DNA of 10,004 nt from Actinomycetota bacterium (GCA_005779345.1 SXJQ01000240.1:1-10004), one strand, 5' to 3'; counted from the stretch's first letter, positions 1-6,189 are shown. The notes: generated by a model not told the origin, from the letters alone. Translations and numbers: made by a program.

Positions 1-483
1 GATCGCCGGATGGCAGCCGAGTTGGTCGGCCGCGGCGGGTCCGGCTCCGGTCGCGGCCCAGGAGCGAAAGTGCTCGTCGAGTGCCGGGGTCCACACGCCG
101 GCGACGGTATTCGCGAGCACGAGCGACGCCACGCGCTCGGGATGCGCGAGTGCCAGGCCCGCCGCCCACCAGCCGCCCATCGACTGACCGACGATATGGG
201 CGCGCTCGGTACCGGTCGCCGTCAGGACCGCGGCGAGATCCGAGACGCACGCGTCGAGCGTGAAGTCGCCGCTCGCGAAGCTCGACCGACCGACGCCGCG
301 GGTGTCCCCGGTGCCGACGCGCCAACCGGCCGCGGCGAGCGCCGGGACCTGCTGGAACCAGGCGGCGTGCGAACCGCCCGCGCCGTGGCCGAGCACGACC
401 GTTCCTCGTGACGTCGTGGGTTCGGTGACCTCGAGGTAGATCGTCTCGCCGCGGTTCGGCACGGTCGTGGGGGTCCAGCGCAT
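1..483 (-). CDS. Alpha/beta hydrolase, N-terminal 161 residues (3' end outside window)
   Basis: This is an open reading frame from ATG at 483-481 running off the left edge without a stop, so only the N-terminal 161 residues are visible. The protein has the alpha/beta-hydrolase fold pattern. A strand followed by LGHGAGGS (residues 31-38) supplies the oxyanion-hole HG motif. GDTRGVGRS (59-67) matches the usual xDxRGxGxS turn. GQSMGG (99-104) is the nucleophile elbow, with Ser101 as the catalytic serine. The acid and histidine of the triad would lie beyond the window. The start is supported by a Shine-Dalgarno GGAGG five to six bases upstream of the ATG. There is no signal peptide, so it is probably cytoplasmic. 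The family includes esterases, haloperoxidase-like enzymes, epoxide hydrolases and lactonases; the substrate cannot be told from this fragment. It lies 168 bp downstream of the peptidase gene, behind a hairpin region, so it may be its own transcription unit. The fold is a confident call; the specific activity is unknown. Confidence 0.9.
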   Translation of the reverse strand, partial: MRWTPTTVPNRGETIYLEVTEPTTSRGTVVLGHGAGGSHAAWFQQVPALAAAGWRVGTGDTRGVGRSSFASGDFTLDACVSDLAAVLTATGTERAHIVGQSMGGWWAAGLALAHPERVASLVLANTVAGVWTPALDEHFRSWAATGAGPAAADQLGCHPAI

Positions 484-487
484 CAGA

Positions 488-493
488 GCCTCC
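488..493 (-). promoter_or_regulatory. Shine-Dalgarno for the alpha/beta hydrolase
   Basis: The minus strand reads GGAGGC about five bases ahead of the ATG at 483. This is one of the two clear ribosome-binding sites in the window and fixes the hydrolase start. Most other genes here lack a strong site and appear to depend on coupling to the upstream gene. Confidence 0.75.
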
Positions 494-549
494 GGCGGTG
501 GGTTCGGCTTCGACCCGTCGAGTCAGGATCACAGGTTTACATAACGAGG

Positions 550-555
550 ATTATC
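550..555 (-). promoter_or_regulatory. Weak -10 candidate (GATAAT) upstream of the hydrolase
   Basis: The minus strand reads GATAAT in an otherwise GC-rich gap, about 67 bp ahead of the hydrolase ATG and just downstream of the paired inverted repeat. It matches five of six bases of the TATAAT consensus, but no convincing -35 lies 16-18 bp upstream. It is offered only as the best local candidate. Confidence 0.25.
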
Positions 556-562
556 GGCGGTC

Positions 563-580
563 CGGCAGAGGACGCTGCCG
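563..580. terminator. Hairpin (CGGCAG/CTGCCG) downstream of the peptidase gene
   Basis: A perfect 6-bp inverted repeat, CGGCAG (563-568) and CTGCCG (575-580), flanks a 6-nt loop. It lies immediately beside the larger inverted repeat at 581-626 and about 75 bp past the stop of the peptidase gene on the minus strand. There is no T-run after it. It could be the second stem of a tandem, U-less terminator of the type often seen in high-GC actinobacteria, or simple GC-rich structure. Confidence 0.35.
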
Positions 581-626
581 TCCGTTGAGTCAACCGCTGC
601 ACCCACGCGGCTGTCGACTCAACGGA
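581..626. terminator. 11-bp perfect inverted repeat; terminator or paired operator
   Basis: Two 11-bp arms, TCCGTTGAGTC (581-591) and GACTCAACGGA (616-626), are perfect reverse complements around 24 nt, which contain a further short CCGC/GCGG pairing. It lies between the peptidase stop (652) and the hydrolase start (483). It can fold as a terminator for the five-gene operon to its right, although no T-run follows. The left arm is also part of a palindrome, GTTGAGTCAAC (584-594), and the right arm holds the near-palindrome GTCGACTCAAC (614-624). The palindrome centres are 30 bp apart, so a pair of operator sites in front of the hydrolase gene is an alternative reading. Confidence 0.5.
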
Positions 627-651
627 GCTGGGGGTCAGCAGACGCTGGTGG

Positions 652-2460
652 TCACGAGAGGCGGCCGGCGGCGACGGCCGCCGCCTCGGTGGCTTCGAGC
701 TGGCGTTCGACGATGTCGAGCCCGGCGTCCCAGAACCCCGGATCGGCGAGATCCACGCCGACGATGCGGCCGAGGTCCTCGGGCGCCTGCGATCCGCCCG
801 CGCCGAGCAACTCGAGGTACGCCGGGACGAAGTCGGCGCCGCGACGTTCGTACTGCGCGTAGACGCTCAGTGCGAGGAGCTGACCGTACGCGTATGCGTA
901 CACGTATCCGGGTGAACCGATGAAGTGCGGGATGTAGCTCCACCAGGTCCGGTACCCGTCGGTGATGTCGACCGACGGGCCCAGCATGGCGTGTTGCGTG
1001 TCGTACCAGAGCTCGCCGAATCGCTCGACGGAGAGCTCCCCGACCTCGCGCCGCTCGGTGTGGACGGCGGCCTCGAAGCGGTTCATCGCGATCTGTCGGA
1101 ACACGGTCGCGATCGATCCCTCCAGGCTCTCGGCGAGCAACGCCAAACGGTCGGCGGGATCGCTCGTCGCTTCGAGCAGACGACCGAACGTCACCGTCTC
1201 GCCGAAGACCGAAGCGGTCTCGGCCAAGGTGAGCGGCGTCGACTGGTGGAAGACGCCTTGCGGCCGTGACAGGTAGGCATGCACGCCGTGACCGAGTTCG
1301 TGCGCCAACGTGAGGACGTCGCGCCGACGCGCGGTCCAGTTGAGCATCACGTAGGGATGGTGTGACGGCACCGTGTACGCGCAGAACGCGCCACCGCGCT
1401 TGGCCGGCCGGACCGGCGCATCGATCCATTGCTCGGCGACGAACTCGCGCGCGATGTCGGCGAGGTCGGGCGAGAACGACGCGTACGCGTCGAACACGAG
1501 CTCGGTCGCGGCCTCCCAGCCGATCTCCGCGTCGGACGCCGCGACCGTCGCGTTGCGGTCGTAGTCGGCGAGCCGATCGAGGCCGAACAGGCGAGCCTTG
1601 AGGGCGTACCAGCGTTGGGCGATGTCGTAACGGCGCACGACCGAATCGACGAGTGCCTGGACCGACTCGTCGCTCGCCTCGTTCGCCTGGTTCCGGCTCG
1701 CGACCCAGTTCGGGTAGTGCCGCAGCCGGTCGTCGACCGACTTGTCGGCGAGCAGCGTGGTGAAGATGAACGCGCGCGTGCGGAGTCCGGGTGCGAGTCC
1801 GTCGGTGACGGCGGCCGCAGCCGCGGCGCGCTCGTCGCGGTCGGGCGACTGCAACTGCGACAACGCGGTCTCGAGCTTGATCGTCGCTCCGCCGAGCTCC
1901 ACGGTGATGCCGGCCTGGAGCTCCTCGAAGAGGCGCACCCACGCTCCGGCGCCGGTCACCGACTTCTCGGTGAGCACGATCTCCTCGGGTTCCGACAGCA
2001 GGTGCGGTCGGTATCGACGCACCGACCGGAGGTGATGCGCCGCGAACGCGAGACGCGGGTCGGCGAGGAGCGGCGCGACCTGCGCGTCGTCGAGCGCTGC
2101 CCACTCGAGCTCGAAGAACAGCAGCCTGGTCGCGATCGCGGTCGACCGCTCCTCGACGCGTTGCATGCGCGCGCCGTTCGCTGGGTCGGCGACGTCGACC
2201 GCGAACTTGAGCCCGGCATAGGAGCCGACCCGGCCGACGAGATCGGCGAGTCGCGCGCTGCGCTCGAGGTGGGCGACGAGCGCGTCGACGTCCATGGTCG
2301 CGACCGTTCCCTTGGCGGCGGCCAACTCGTCGACGAGCCGGTCGGCTTCGTCGAGGAGCTGGTCGCATCCCGCGTCGCCCGGCGCGGGCAACAACGACTC
2401 GAGTTCCCACTCGACGGTCGCGGCGGTCAGGTCGGAATCGGGCGGCAGGGTCGCGGTCAT
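652..2460 (-). CDS. M3 family oligoendopeptidase (PepF-like zinc metallopeptidase)
   Basis: This 602-residue protein has the length and layout of the M3B oligoendopeptidase F family: cytoplasmic zinc enzymes that cleave short peptides, typically in peptide turnover. The N-terminal half (about 1-300) is the expected helical region. The catalytic zinc motif is HELGH at residues 387-391, with zinc ligands His387 and His391 and catalytic Glu388. The third ligand is Glu414, in LTLAETASVFGE. Downstream, SYIPHFIGSPGYVYAYAYG (508-526) matches the conserved His/Tyr segment that stabilises the transition state. No signal peptide is visible. The ATG at 2460 follows the acetyltransferase stop by 29 bp with no strong Shine-Dalgarno, and the MTATLPPDSDLTAATVEWELESLLP start resembles the family N-terminus, so I keep this start. 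It is the last gene of the left operon. All active-site residues are present, so it should be active. Assignment within M3 (pepF versus a related clan member) is by motif and length only. Confidence 0.93.
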   Translation of the reverse strand: MTATLPPDSDLTAATVEWELESLLPAPGDAGCDQLLDEADRLVDELAAAKGTVATMDVDALVAHLERSARLADLVGRVGSYAGLKFAVDVADPANGARMQRVEERSTAIATRLLFFELEWAALDDAQVAPLLADPRLAFAAHHLRSVRRYRPHLLSEPEEIVLTEKSVTGAGAWVRLFEELQAGITVELGGATIKLETALSQLQSPDRDERAAAAAAVTDGLAPGLRTRAFIFTTLLADKSVDDRLRHYPNWVASRNQANEASDESVQALVDSVVRRYDIAQRWYALKARLFGLDRLADYDRNATVAASDAEIGWEAATELVFDAYASFSPDLADIAREFVAEQWIDAPVRPAKRGGAFCAYTVPSHHPYVMLNWTARRRDVLTLAHELGHGVHAYLSRPQGVFHQSTPLTLAETASVFGETVTFGRLLEATSDPADRLALLAESLEGSIATVFRQIAMNRFEAAVHTERREVGELSVERFGELWYDTQHAMLGPSVDITDGYRTWWSYIPHFIGSPGYVYAYAYGQLLALSVYAQYERRGADFVPAYLELLGAGGSQAPEDLGRIVGVDLADPGFWDAGLDIVERQLEATEAAAVAAGRLS

Positions 2461-2489
2461 CGGGCGAGGATACGCGCCGTCGGCGCGCG

Positions 2490-2975
2490 TCAGAGCGGCC
2501 GGTGCATCACGATTGCGCGTGCGACGAACCCGTGGGTCTCGAAGAAGTTCTTGGCCGCGCGGTTACCCGGCAGAGCACACGCGTCGATCCCGCGGCAACC
2601 CCGTCCGCGAGCCCATGCGACGACCGCCTCGCCGAGGCACTCCCCCACACCGACCGCGCGCGCATCTCGCTCGACGAACAGGTCGTCGATGCGGGCGAGT
2701 GTGCTGCCATCGCGCAGCGGCTCGACCACGGCCACCGCGAACCCGATCACCTGATCGTCGATGAGCCCGACGACAACGAGTGCATCGGGGTCGACGAGCC
2801 GGCCCGCGTAGTGATCGGCGAACGGCGTCGCAGGAGCCTCACGCAACGCCCACAACGCGCCGCCGCGGGTGGGGGTCAGCTCGACGGCGAGGAGCTCGGC
2901 GAGCTCGACGACGCGACCGAGATCGGCCTCGGTGGCGGGGCGGGCCGACTCCACGCGGTTCGAGACCCCCCGCAC
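2490..2975 (-). CDS. GNAT family N-acetyltransferase
   Basis: This 161-residue single-domain protein has the Gcn5-related acetyltransferase fold. Motif A is visible as a beta strand (ARIDDLFVERDARA, about 94-107) running into R-A-V-G-V-G (106-111), the Q/RxxGxG/A loop that binds the acetyl-CoA pyrophosphate. Motif B follows as ACALPGNRAAKNFFETHGF (132-150), with the typical asparagine before the helix and a FFETHGF ending. Such enzymes transfer an acetyl group from acetyl-CoA to an amine; the substrate is unknown here. The GTG start at 2975-2973 directly abuts the TGA of the upstream gene (2978-2976), which favours translational coupling. A second in-frame GTG seven codons later (Val8) is preceded by a G-rich stretch and is an alternative start, removing only non-conserved residues. 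The peptidase gene follows after 29 bp. No membrane segment or signal is seen. Family call is firm; role open. Confidence 0.9.
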   Translation of the reverse strand: MRGVSNRVESARPATEADLGRVVELAELLAVELTPTRGGALWALREAPATPFADHYAGRLVDPDALVVVGLIDDQVIGFAVAVVEPLRDGSTLARIDDLFVERDARAVGVGECLGEAVVAWARGRGCRGIDACALPGNRAAKNFFETHGFVARAIVMHRPL

Positions 2976-3605
2976 TCAACGCTGCGCGAGCTGGTCGATC
3001 TTGCACAGGATCGTGCGACGGTTCCGGTGCGCGCCTTCGTAGTCGCGCACCGTGGCGAGCTCGCGTTCGCTGAGGCCGACGAGGCGTTCGACGACGTGCG
3101 ACGCCGAGAGTTCGTCGTAGCCGGGGATCGGGAGATCGCCGACCGCGGGTCCGGTGTCGCCGGTGTCGCCGGTGCGGTCGCCGGTGCCGTTGGCGTCGGG
3201 GACGAGTGCGATCGCCGGCTTCGGCGACGGGGTGCTCGGCGGCGTCTCGGGTCGGGGTTCGGTCGCGCCCTTCGGACGCGGCGCGACCTCGCCGGTGTCG
3301 TCGGCGACCGCGGCCGCCTCAGCGGCCTCGGTGCTCGCGGCGCCGGCACTGCGCCCGAGCGCCCCGGCGACCTTGTCGCGGATCATCGGCACGCCGAACG
3401 CGAGTGCGACCTCGCCGGTGCTCTTGAGTGTCTTGACCCGCTGCTCACCCGACTGCTGGCGCCGATCGACCTCGGCGCGTCCGCGCGACACGAACATGTT
3501 GACGAATGTCGGGGCCATGTCGCGCAGGGTCATCGCGAGCCCGAGCGGCGCGAAGACCGTCACCTCGACGAGGCGTTCGAGTCGCTGCCTGGCGTCGTCA
3601 CCCAT
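2976..3605 (-). CDS. Actinobacterial hypothetical protein with C-terminal IPGYDELSA module
   Basis: This 209-residue protein has three parts. Residues 1-85 are helical with an apolar stretch (VFAPLGLAMTLRDMAPTFVNMFV, about 17-39) followed by Arg/Lys-rich amphipathic sequence. Residues 86-157 are a low-complexity Ala/Pro/Thr/Gly/Asp linker with a TGDRTGDTGDTG repeat (141-152). Residues 158-209, starting LPIPGYDELSASHVVERL and ending RTILCKIDQLAQR, match a short helical module I recall at the C-terminus of many uncharacterised actinobacterial proteins, some annotated as lipid-droplet-associated. By that analogy it may bind a lipid surface through its N-terminus; this is inference, and no enzymatic motif is visible. 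Its ATG overlaps the end of lnt by 8 bp (the lnt TGA lies inside ATGGGTGA), and its own TGA abuts the GTG of the acetyltransferase gene, so it is a middle member of the operon. The coding region is real by its tight junctions and conserved C-terminus; the function is unknown. Confidence 0.8.
   Translation of the reverse strand: MGDDARQRLERLVEVTVFAPLGLAMTLRDMAPTFVNMFVSRGRAEVDRRQQSGEQRVKTLKSTGEVALAFGVPMIRDKVAGALGRSAGAASTEAAEAAAVADDTGEVAPRPKGATEPRPETPPSTPSPKPAIALVPDANGTGDRTGDTGDTGPAVGDLPIPGYDELSASHVVERLVGLSERELATVRDYEGAHRNRRTILCKIDQLAQR
3151..3189. repeat. Short tandem repeat CCGGTGTCG within a linker-coding region
   Basis: Four near-identical 9-bp units (CCGGTGTCG, CCGGTGTCG, CCGGTG-CGGTCG with a 3-bp insertion, CCGGTGCCG) run in a row. 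They encode the Gly-Asp-Thr-rich linker of the hypothetical protein. Because units are multiples of three bases, copy-number change would alter linker length without breaking the frame. Confidence 0.6.
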
Positions 3606-5136
3606 GATTCGCCGAGTCTACGAACGTGGCGCGGTCGCGGGCGAAGGCGCGCGCGGCCACGAGCCCGCCGGCCGCGAGCAGAGCCGCCCCGCTCCCCCAG
3701 AGGACCCACTCGCCGAAACGGACGTACGGCGTCGAGCCGGTCCGGGTCACGATCGTGCCCTGGAGGATGCCGTTGTCGAAGAGGCCCTGTCGGGCCACGA
3801 CCGTCCCGTCGGCGTCGATGACGGCGCTGATCCCCGAGATCGACGCCCGCAGGACCGGCCGTCCGGTCTCCACGGCGCGGATCTGCTCGGCGGCGAGGTG
3901 CTGGGAGGCATTGGCCGAGTGGCGGTACGAGCGGTTGTTCGTCGATACGACGATCACCTCGGCGCCCCTGGCGACGAGGGGGCGCACCTCGGCGCCGAAC
4001 ATCGACTCGAAGCAGATCACGGTGGCGATCCGGGTGCCGTCGAGAACGAATTCGCCCCGGGTGGAGCCCGGCGCGAAGTCGCGCGGGATCTGGTCGACCT
4101 CGTCGATGAAGCGTTCGAGGAACGAGCGGAACGGGACCCACTCGCCGTAGGGAACGCGGTGACGCTTGGCGTAGGTCCCGACCTCGGTGCCCGAAGGGTC
4201 CCAGAGCACGTCGAGGTTGAGCGCGCGACCGTCGGGCGCGTCGCCGGTGCCGTTCGCGAGGACGTAGCTGTCGTGCTTCCGCGCGAGCGCGGCGAGCCGC
4301 TCGGGCCAGCGGAAGCCCAGGTACTCCGGCCGTGGGGCGTTCGGGGCGTCGAGAAAGGTGCTCTCGGGGAACACGATGAGGTCGAAGCGTCCGGAGAGCC
4401 GCTCGGCGAGGGCGAAGTGGTTCTCGGGCAGGGTGCCGGCGTCGAGTTCGGCGCGCGTCAGGTCGCGGTTGATGTCGTTGCCCTGGAGCAGCGCGAAACG
4501 CAGTTCGCCCGAGCGGGTCGGCTCCGGCAGGACCACGGCCCACGCTCCCACCACGACGCCGAGGGAGAGCAGCACTGCGGTCGCCCGGAACGCCGCCGAT
4601 CGACTCGCCCCCGCGCGGGCTCGCGCCAGGTCGAGCAGGGCCGCATTGGCGGCAACGATGACGAAGGAGATGAGCGGGAGCCCACCGAGCGCGCCGAGCG
4701 CGCGCACCGGTTCGAGAGCGTGTGCGCTGTACCCCACCTCCCCCCAGGAGAAGCCGCCGAACGGCCAGCGGGCGAGCAGCCCCTCCCCCACGACCCAGAT
4801 CGCCGCGGTGACGAGCGGGTGGCGGATCCCCCGCCGATCGAACGCCGCGATGGTCGCGCCGACGAGCGCCCAGTACGCCGCGAGCACCGCGACGAAGGGC
4901 ACGATCGCGACGGCGCCGAAGTACCACGACCACGACACCACGATGCCGTTGTAGGCGGCTCCGGCCACGAAGCCGAGCTTCGCCGCGGTGCGCGGCCGCG
5001 CGCCGCGCCACGACCACAACAACGGCACGAGCGCGACGAACGCGATCGCGCCGAGATCGAACGGCGGCCGGGCGAGGGCCAGAGCGACACCGCTCGCGAG
5101 GGCAGCGCCCGTGCGACGCGGGTCGGTCAGGCGCAA
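3598..5136 (-). CDS. lnt: Apolipoprotein N-acyltransferase (Lnt)
   Basis: Lnt is the membrane enzyme that adds the third acyl chain to the N-terminal cysteine of lipoproteins. Taking the TTG at 5136-5134 as start gives 512 residues, the usual length. The N-terminal part (to about 205) holds a run of hydrophobic membrane segments. The C-terminal part is the carbon-nitrogen hydrolase domain with the full triad: Glu258 in VFPESTFLD, Lys324 in YAKRHRVPYGEW and Cys375 in VICFES. Glu332, in VPYGE, is also present. The TNN...QH segment and the AVETGRPVLRASISGIS segment follow, then a final membrane helix (about 478-495). The frame is open up to 5205, but that part overlaps the upstream zinc-ribbon gene. 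TTG is the first plausible start and overlaps that gene's stop by 10 bp, suggesting coupling. The loop after TNN reads RSYRHS rather than the TWFGAS of E. coli, which I take as lineage variation. Function is confident; the exact start is less so. Confidence 0.93.
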   Translation of the reverse strand: MRLTDPRRTGAALASGVALALARPPFDLGAIAFVALVPLLWSWRGARPRTAAKLGFVAGAAYNGIVVSWSWYFGAVAIVPFVAVLAAYWALVGATIAAFDRRGIRHPLVTAAIWVVGEGLLARWPFGGFSWGEVGYSAHALEPVRALGALGGLPLISFVIVAANAALLDLARARAGASRSAAFRATAVLLSLGVVVGAWAVVLPEPTRSGELRFALLQGNDINRDLTRAELDAGTLPENHFALAERLSGRFDLIVFPESTFLDAPNAPRPEYLGFRWPERLAALARKHDSYVLANGTGDAPDGRALNLDVLWDPSGTEVGTYAKRHRVPYGEWVPFRSFLERFIDEVDQIPRDFAPGSTRGEFVLDGTRIATVICFESMFGAEVRPLVARGAEVIVVSTNNRSYRHSANASQHLAAEQIRAVETGRPVLRASISGISAVIDADGTVVARQGLFDNGILQGTIVTRTGSTPYVRFGEWVLWGSGAALLAAGGLVAARAFARDRATFVDSANHG

Positions 5137-5588
5137 TCGCGGCAGAGCATCGCCTTCTCGTCGGCCAACATGTGACGCGGGAGCACGAGGAAGCAGCTGC
5201 TGCACACGAACTCCCCGGGGCGCCGAGGGACGATCTTGGTGCCGGCCTCGCCGCGGTCGTCGGGTTCGTCGTCGTCTTCTTCGTCTTCGAGGCCGACCTT
5301 CGCCGTGCGCTCACGCAGGACGACGTCGAGTGCCTCTTCGACATCGTCGGGATGCAGTTCCTCGTCGAGGTCGACGACATCGTCGTCGTCCTCGACCACG
5401 ACGGGTACGAGTTCCTCGTCGTCGTCGCTGTCGGTTCCCTCGTCGTCGTCGGTCTCGACCTCGGCGACGACCGCGAGCTCGTCGTCGATCTCGGTGTCCG
5501 CGTCGAGATCGTCGTCGTCGGCGTCGAACTCCTCGAGATCCTCGGCGTCGAGCTCGTCGGGCTCGTCGTCGAAATCGTCGTCGCTCAT
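5127..5588 (-). CDS. DUF4193-like acidic protein with C-terminal zinc ribbon
   Basis: This 153-residue protein is extremely acidic over about the first 110 residues, with long Asp/Glu runs broken by Val/Leu, and so probably disordered. It ends in a compact four-cysteine motif: CSSC (Cys129, Cys132) and CRDC (Cys149, Cys152) in EFVCSSCFLVLPRHML and AMLCRDCA. That tail closely matches the end of actinobacterial DUF4193 proteins (E-F-T-C-S-S-C-F-L-V...C-x-D-C-A), which are about 100 residues long. This one is therefore about 50 residues longer, mainly through the acidic part. The cysteines probably bind zinc; the function of the family is unknown. I chose ATG 5588 (MSDDDFDDE). A GTG at 5615 in the same frame would add nine residues (MPVPDERPP); neither has a strong Shine-Dalgarno. 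It is the first gene of the left operon, behind a TATACT -10 candidate, and overlaps lnt by 10 bp. Confidence 0.85.
   Translation of the reverse strand: MSDDDFDDEPDELDAEDLEEFDADDDDLDADTEIDDELAVVAEVETDDDEGTDSDDDEELVPVVVEDDDDVVDLDEELHPDDVEEALDVVLRERTAKVGLEDEEDDDEPDDRGEAGTKIVPRRPGEFVCSSCFLVLPRHMLADEKAMLCRDCA
5265..5585. repeat. Low-complexity GTC/GAC-rich tract
   Basis: The stretch encoding the acidic region is dominated on the plus strand by repeated cgtcgtcgtc and tcctcgtc units (GAC, GAT and GAG codons on the minus strand). This produces long false open frames in other registers, including a poly-Ser and a Val/Asp/Glu-rich frame on the plus strand. The units are irregular, so it is a codon-level repeat and not a clean tandem array. 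Confidence 0.6.
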
Positions 5589-5648
5589 GGGAGGTCTCTC
5601 ATCCGGAACTGGCACGCCGGGAGGCTTGGCCCCGGTCGAAGGCGCCGG

Positions 5649-5654
5649 AGTATA
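5649..5654 (-). promoter_or_regulatory. Candidate -10 (TATACT) for the zinc-ribbon/lnt operon
   Basis: The minus strand reads TATACT, five of six bases of the consensus, in a GC-rich setting 60 bp upstream of the ATG at 5588 (about 34 bp from the alternative GTG at 5615). The best -35 at 17-bp spacing is GCGTTC, a poor match, so the promoter may depend on an activator or another sigma factor. It is the only AT-rich hexamer at a sensible distance from the first gene of the left operon. Confidence 0.4.
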
Positions 5655-6090
5655 GGTCGCGCACCCATTCGGAACGCGGATCGCCGGCTGTCCGTCTGGA
5701 TCGCCGTGCGTACCCGGATCGAGCCGAACGGACCGTGGTCGCTCGGCCCAGGAGACCGTTGGGGCCGCCGTTGCCCGTTGGCAGTCACCTGCGACGGACA
5801 GCGTTCTCTACTGGGTCTCCTGGACCGGCGCCTTCGTGCCCCTCGCCCGGCTCCCCCGCCGAAGGCTTCCGTGTCATGTTCCGTTCGACATGCACCTCTG
5901 CCCGCGCCCGACGATCATCGATCCCGACGTGGTCGAAATCGACTCCATCGGTCCCGATCCCTCCGCCGATCCGGGGAACACAGGGGCAAGGGGTATTCGG
6001 CCAAATCCGCGCCCGCCTTGTCAAGCCGGAGGGCGCGCCGTCGCGCGCCGCTGACCTGCGGCGGCGCGCGTCGCTCCTGGTCAGCACGCG
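5655..6090. other. Long intergenic region without a recognisable gene
   Basis: This is the part of the roughly 600-bp gap lying between the thyX terminator and the -10 candidate of the next operon. I find no tRNA (no GTTCRANYC T-arm in a cloverleaf context), no rRNA and no convincing protein. It contains a perfect 10-bp inverted repeat CCAGGAGACC (5748-5757) / GGTCTCCTGG (5814-5823) with 56 bp between the arms. It also contains a consensus TTGACA on the minus strand (6019-6024) and a GC-rich hairpin (6042-6070). A minus-strand open frame across 5785-6141 runs through the terminator and hairpins and looks non-coding. An untranslated leader or small RNA is possible but not shown. Confidence 0.5.
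6042..6070. repeat. GC-rich hairpin, 10-bp perfect arms
   Basis: The arms CGCGCGCCGC (6042-6051) and GCGGCGCGCG (6061-6070) are perfect reverse complements around a 9-nt loop. It lies about 20 bp beyond the T-run of the thyX terminator in the direction of transcription, so it may be a back-up stem for stopping read-through. No T-run follows on either strand. Confidence 0.5.
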
Positions 6091-6117
6091 CGAAAAAACT
6101 TGCGTGTCGCGACACGC
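6091..6117 (-). terminator. Rho-independent terminator after the ThyX-like gene
   Basis: On the minus strand a perfect 16-bp palindrome GCGTGTCGCGACACGC (6102-6117) is followed after three bases by six T residues (plus-strand A run at 6093-6098). The palindrome can fold as a 6-bp stem with a CGCG loop. It sits about 75 bp past the stop of the ThyX-like gene. A T-run this clean is rare in this GC-rich window, which supports the call and marks the end of the right-hand operon. Confidence 0.7.
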
Positions 6118-6161
6118 CGCGGAGCCGCGTTCGGCGCGCATTCGGACGAACCGCCGCGCGA

Positions 6162-6176
6162 GGTCGCGTCGCGACC
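6162..6176. repeat. Palindrome GGTCGCG-T-CGCGACC just past the ThyX-like stop
   Basis: Two perfect 7-bp arms (6162-6168 and 6170-6176) surround a single base, 13 bp beyond the stop codon at 6190. It shares the core GTCGCGAC (with a one-base insertion) with the terminator palindrome at 6102-6117. With a one-base centre it is a better protein-binding palindrome than RNA hairpin, but it could also contribute to 3'-end structure. Confidence 0.45.
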
Positions 6177-6189
6177 CATGCGGTGCGGC

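Noticed and set aside
635..2410. 591-codon Arg-rich minus-strand frame over the peptidase gene
   Set aside because: It is a shadow frame; the overlapping frame encodes a complete M3 peptidase with HELGH.
3151..3189. CCGGTGTCG units considered as a CRISPR-like or iteron array
   Set aside because: The units are 9 bp, contiguous and in frame, and encode a Gly-Asp-Thr protein linker; there are no spacers.
5655..5760. GTTCCGAAT-like sequence considered as a tRNA T-arm
   Set aside because: No matching acceptor, D-arm or anticodon stem could be laid out around it on either strand.
5748..5823. Inverted repeat considered as terminal repeats of a tiny mobile element
   Set aside because: The interior is only 56 bp, there is no flanking target-site duplication, and there is no second copy in the window.
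5785..6141. 118-codon minus-strand open frame in the long intergenic region
   Set aside because: It runs through the T-run terminator and the GC-rich hairpin, its composition looks like translated GC-rich noncoding DNA, it has no recognisable motif, and it has no ribosome-binding site.
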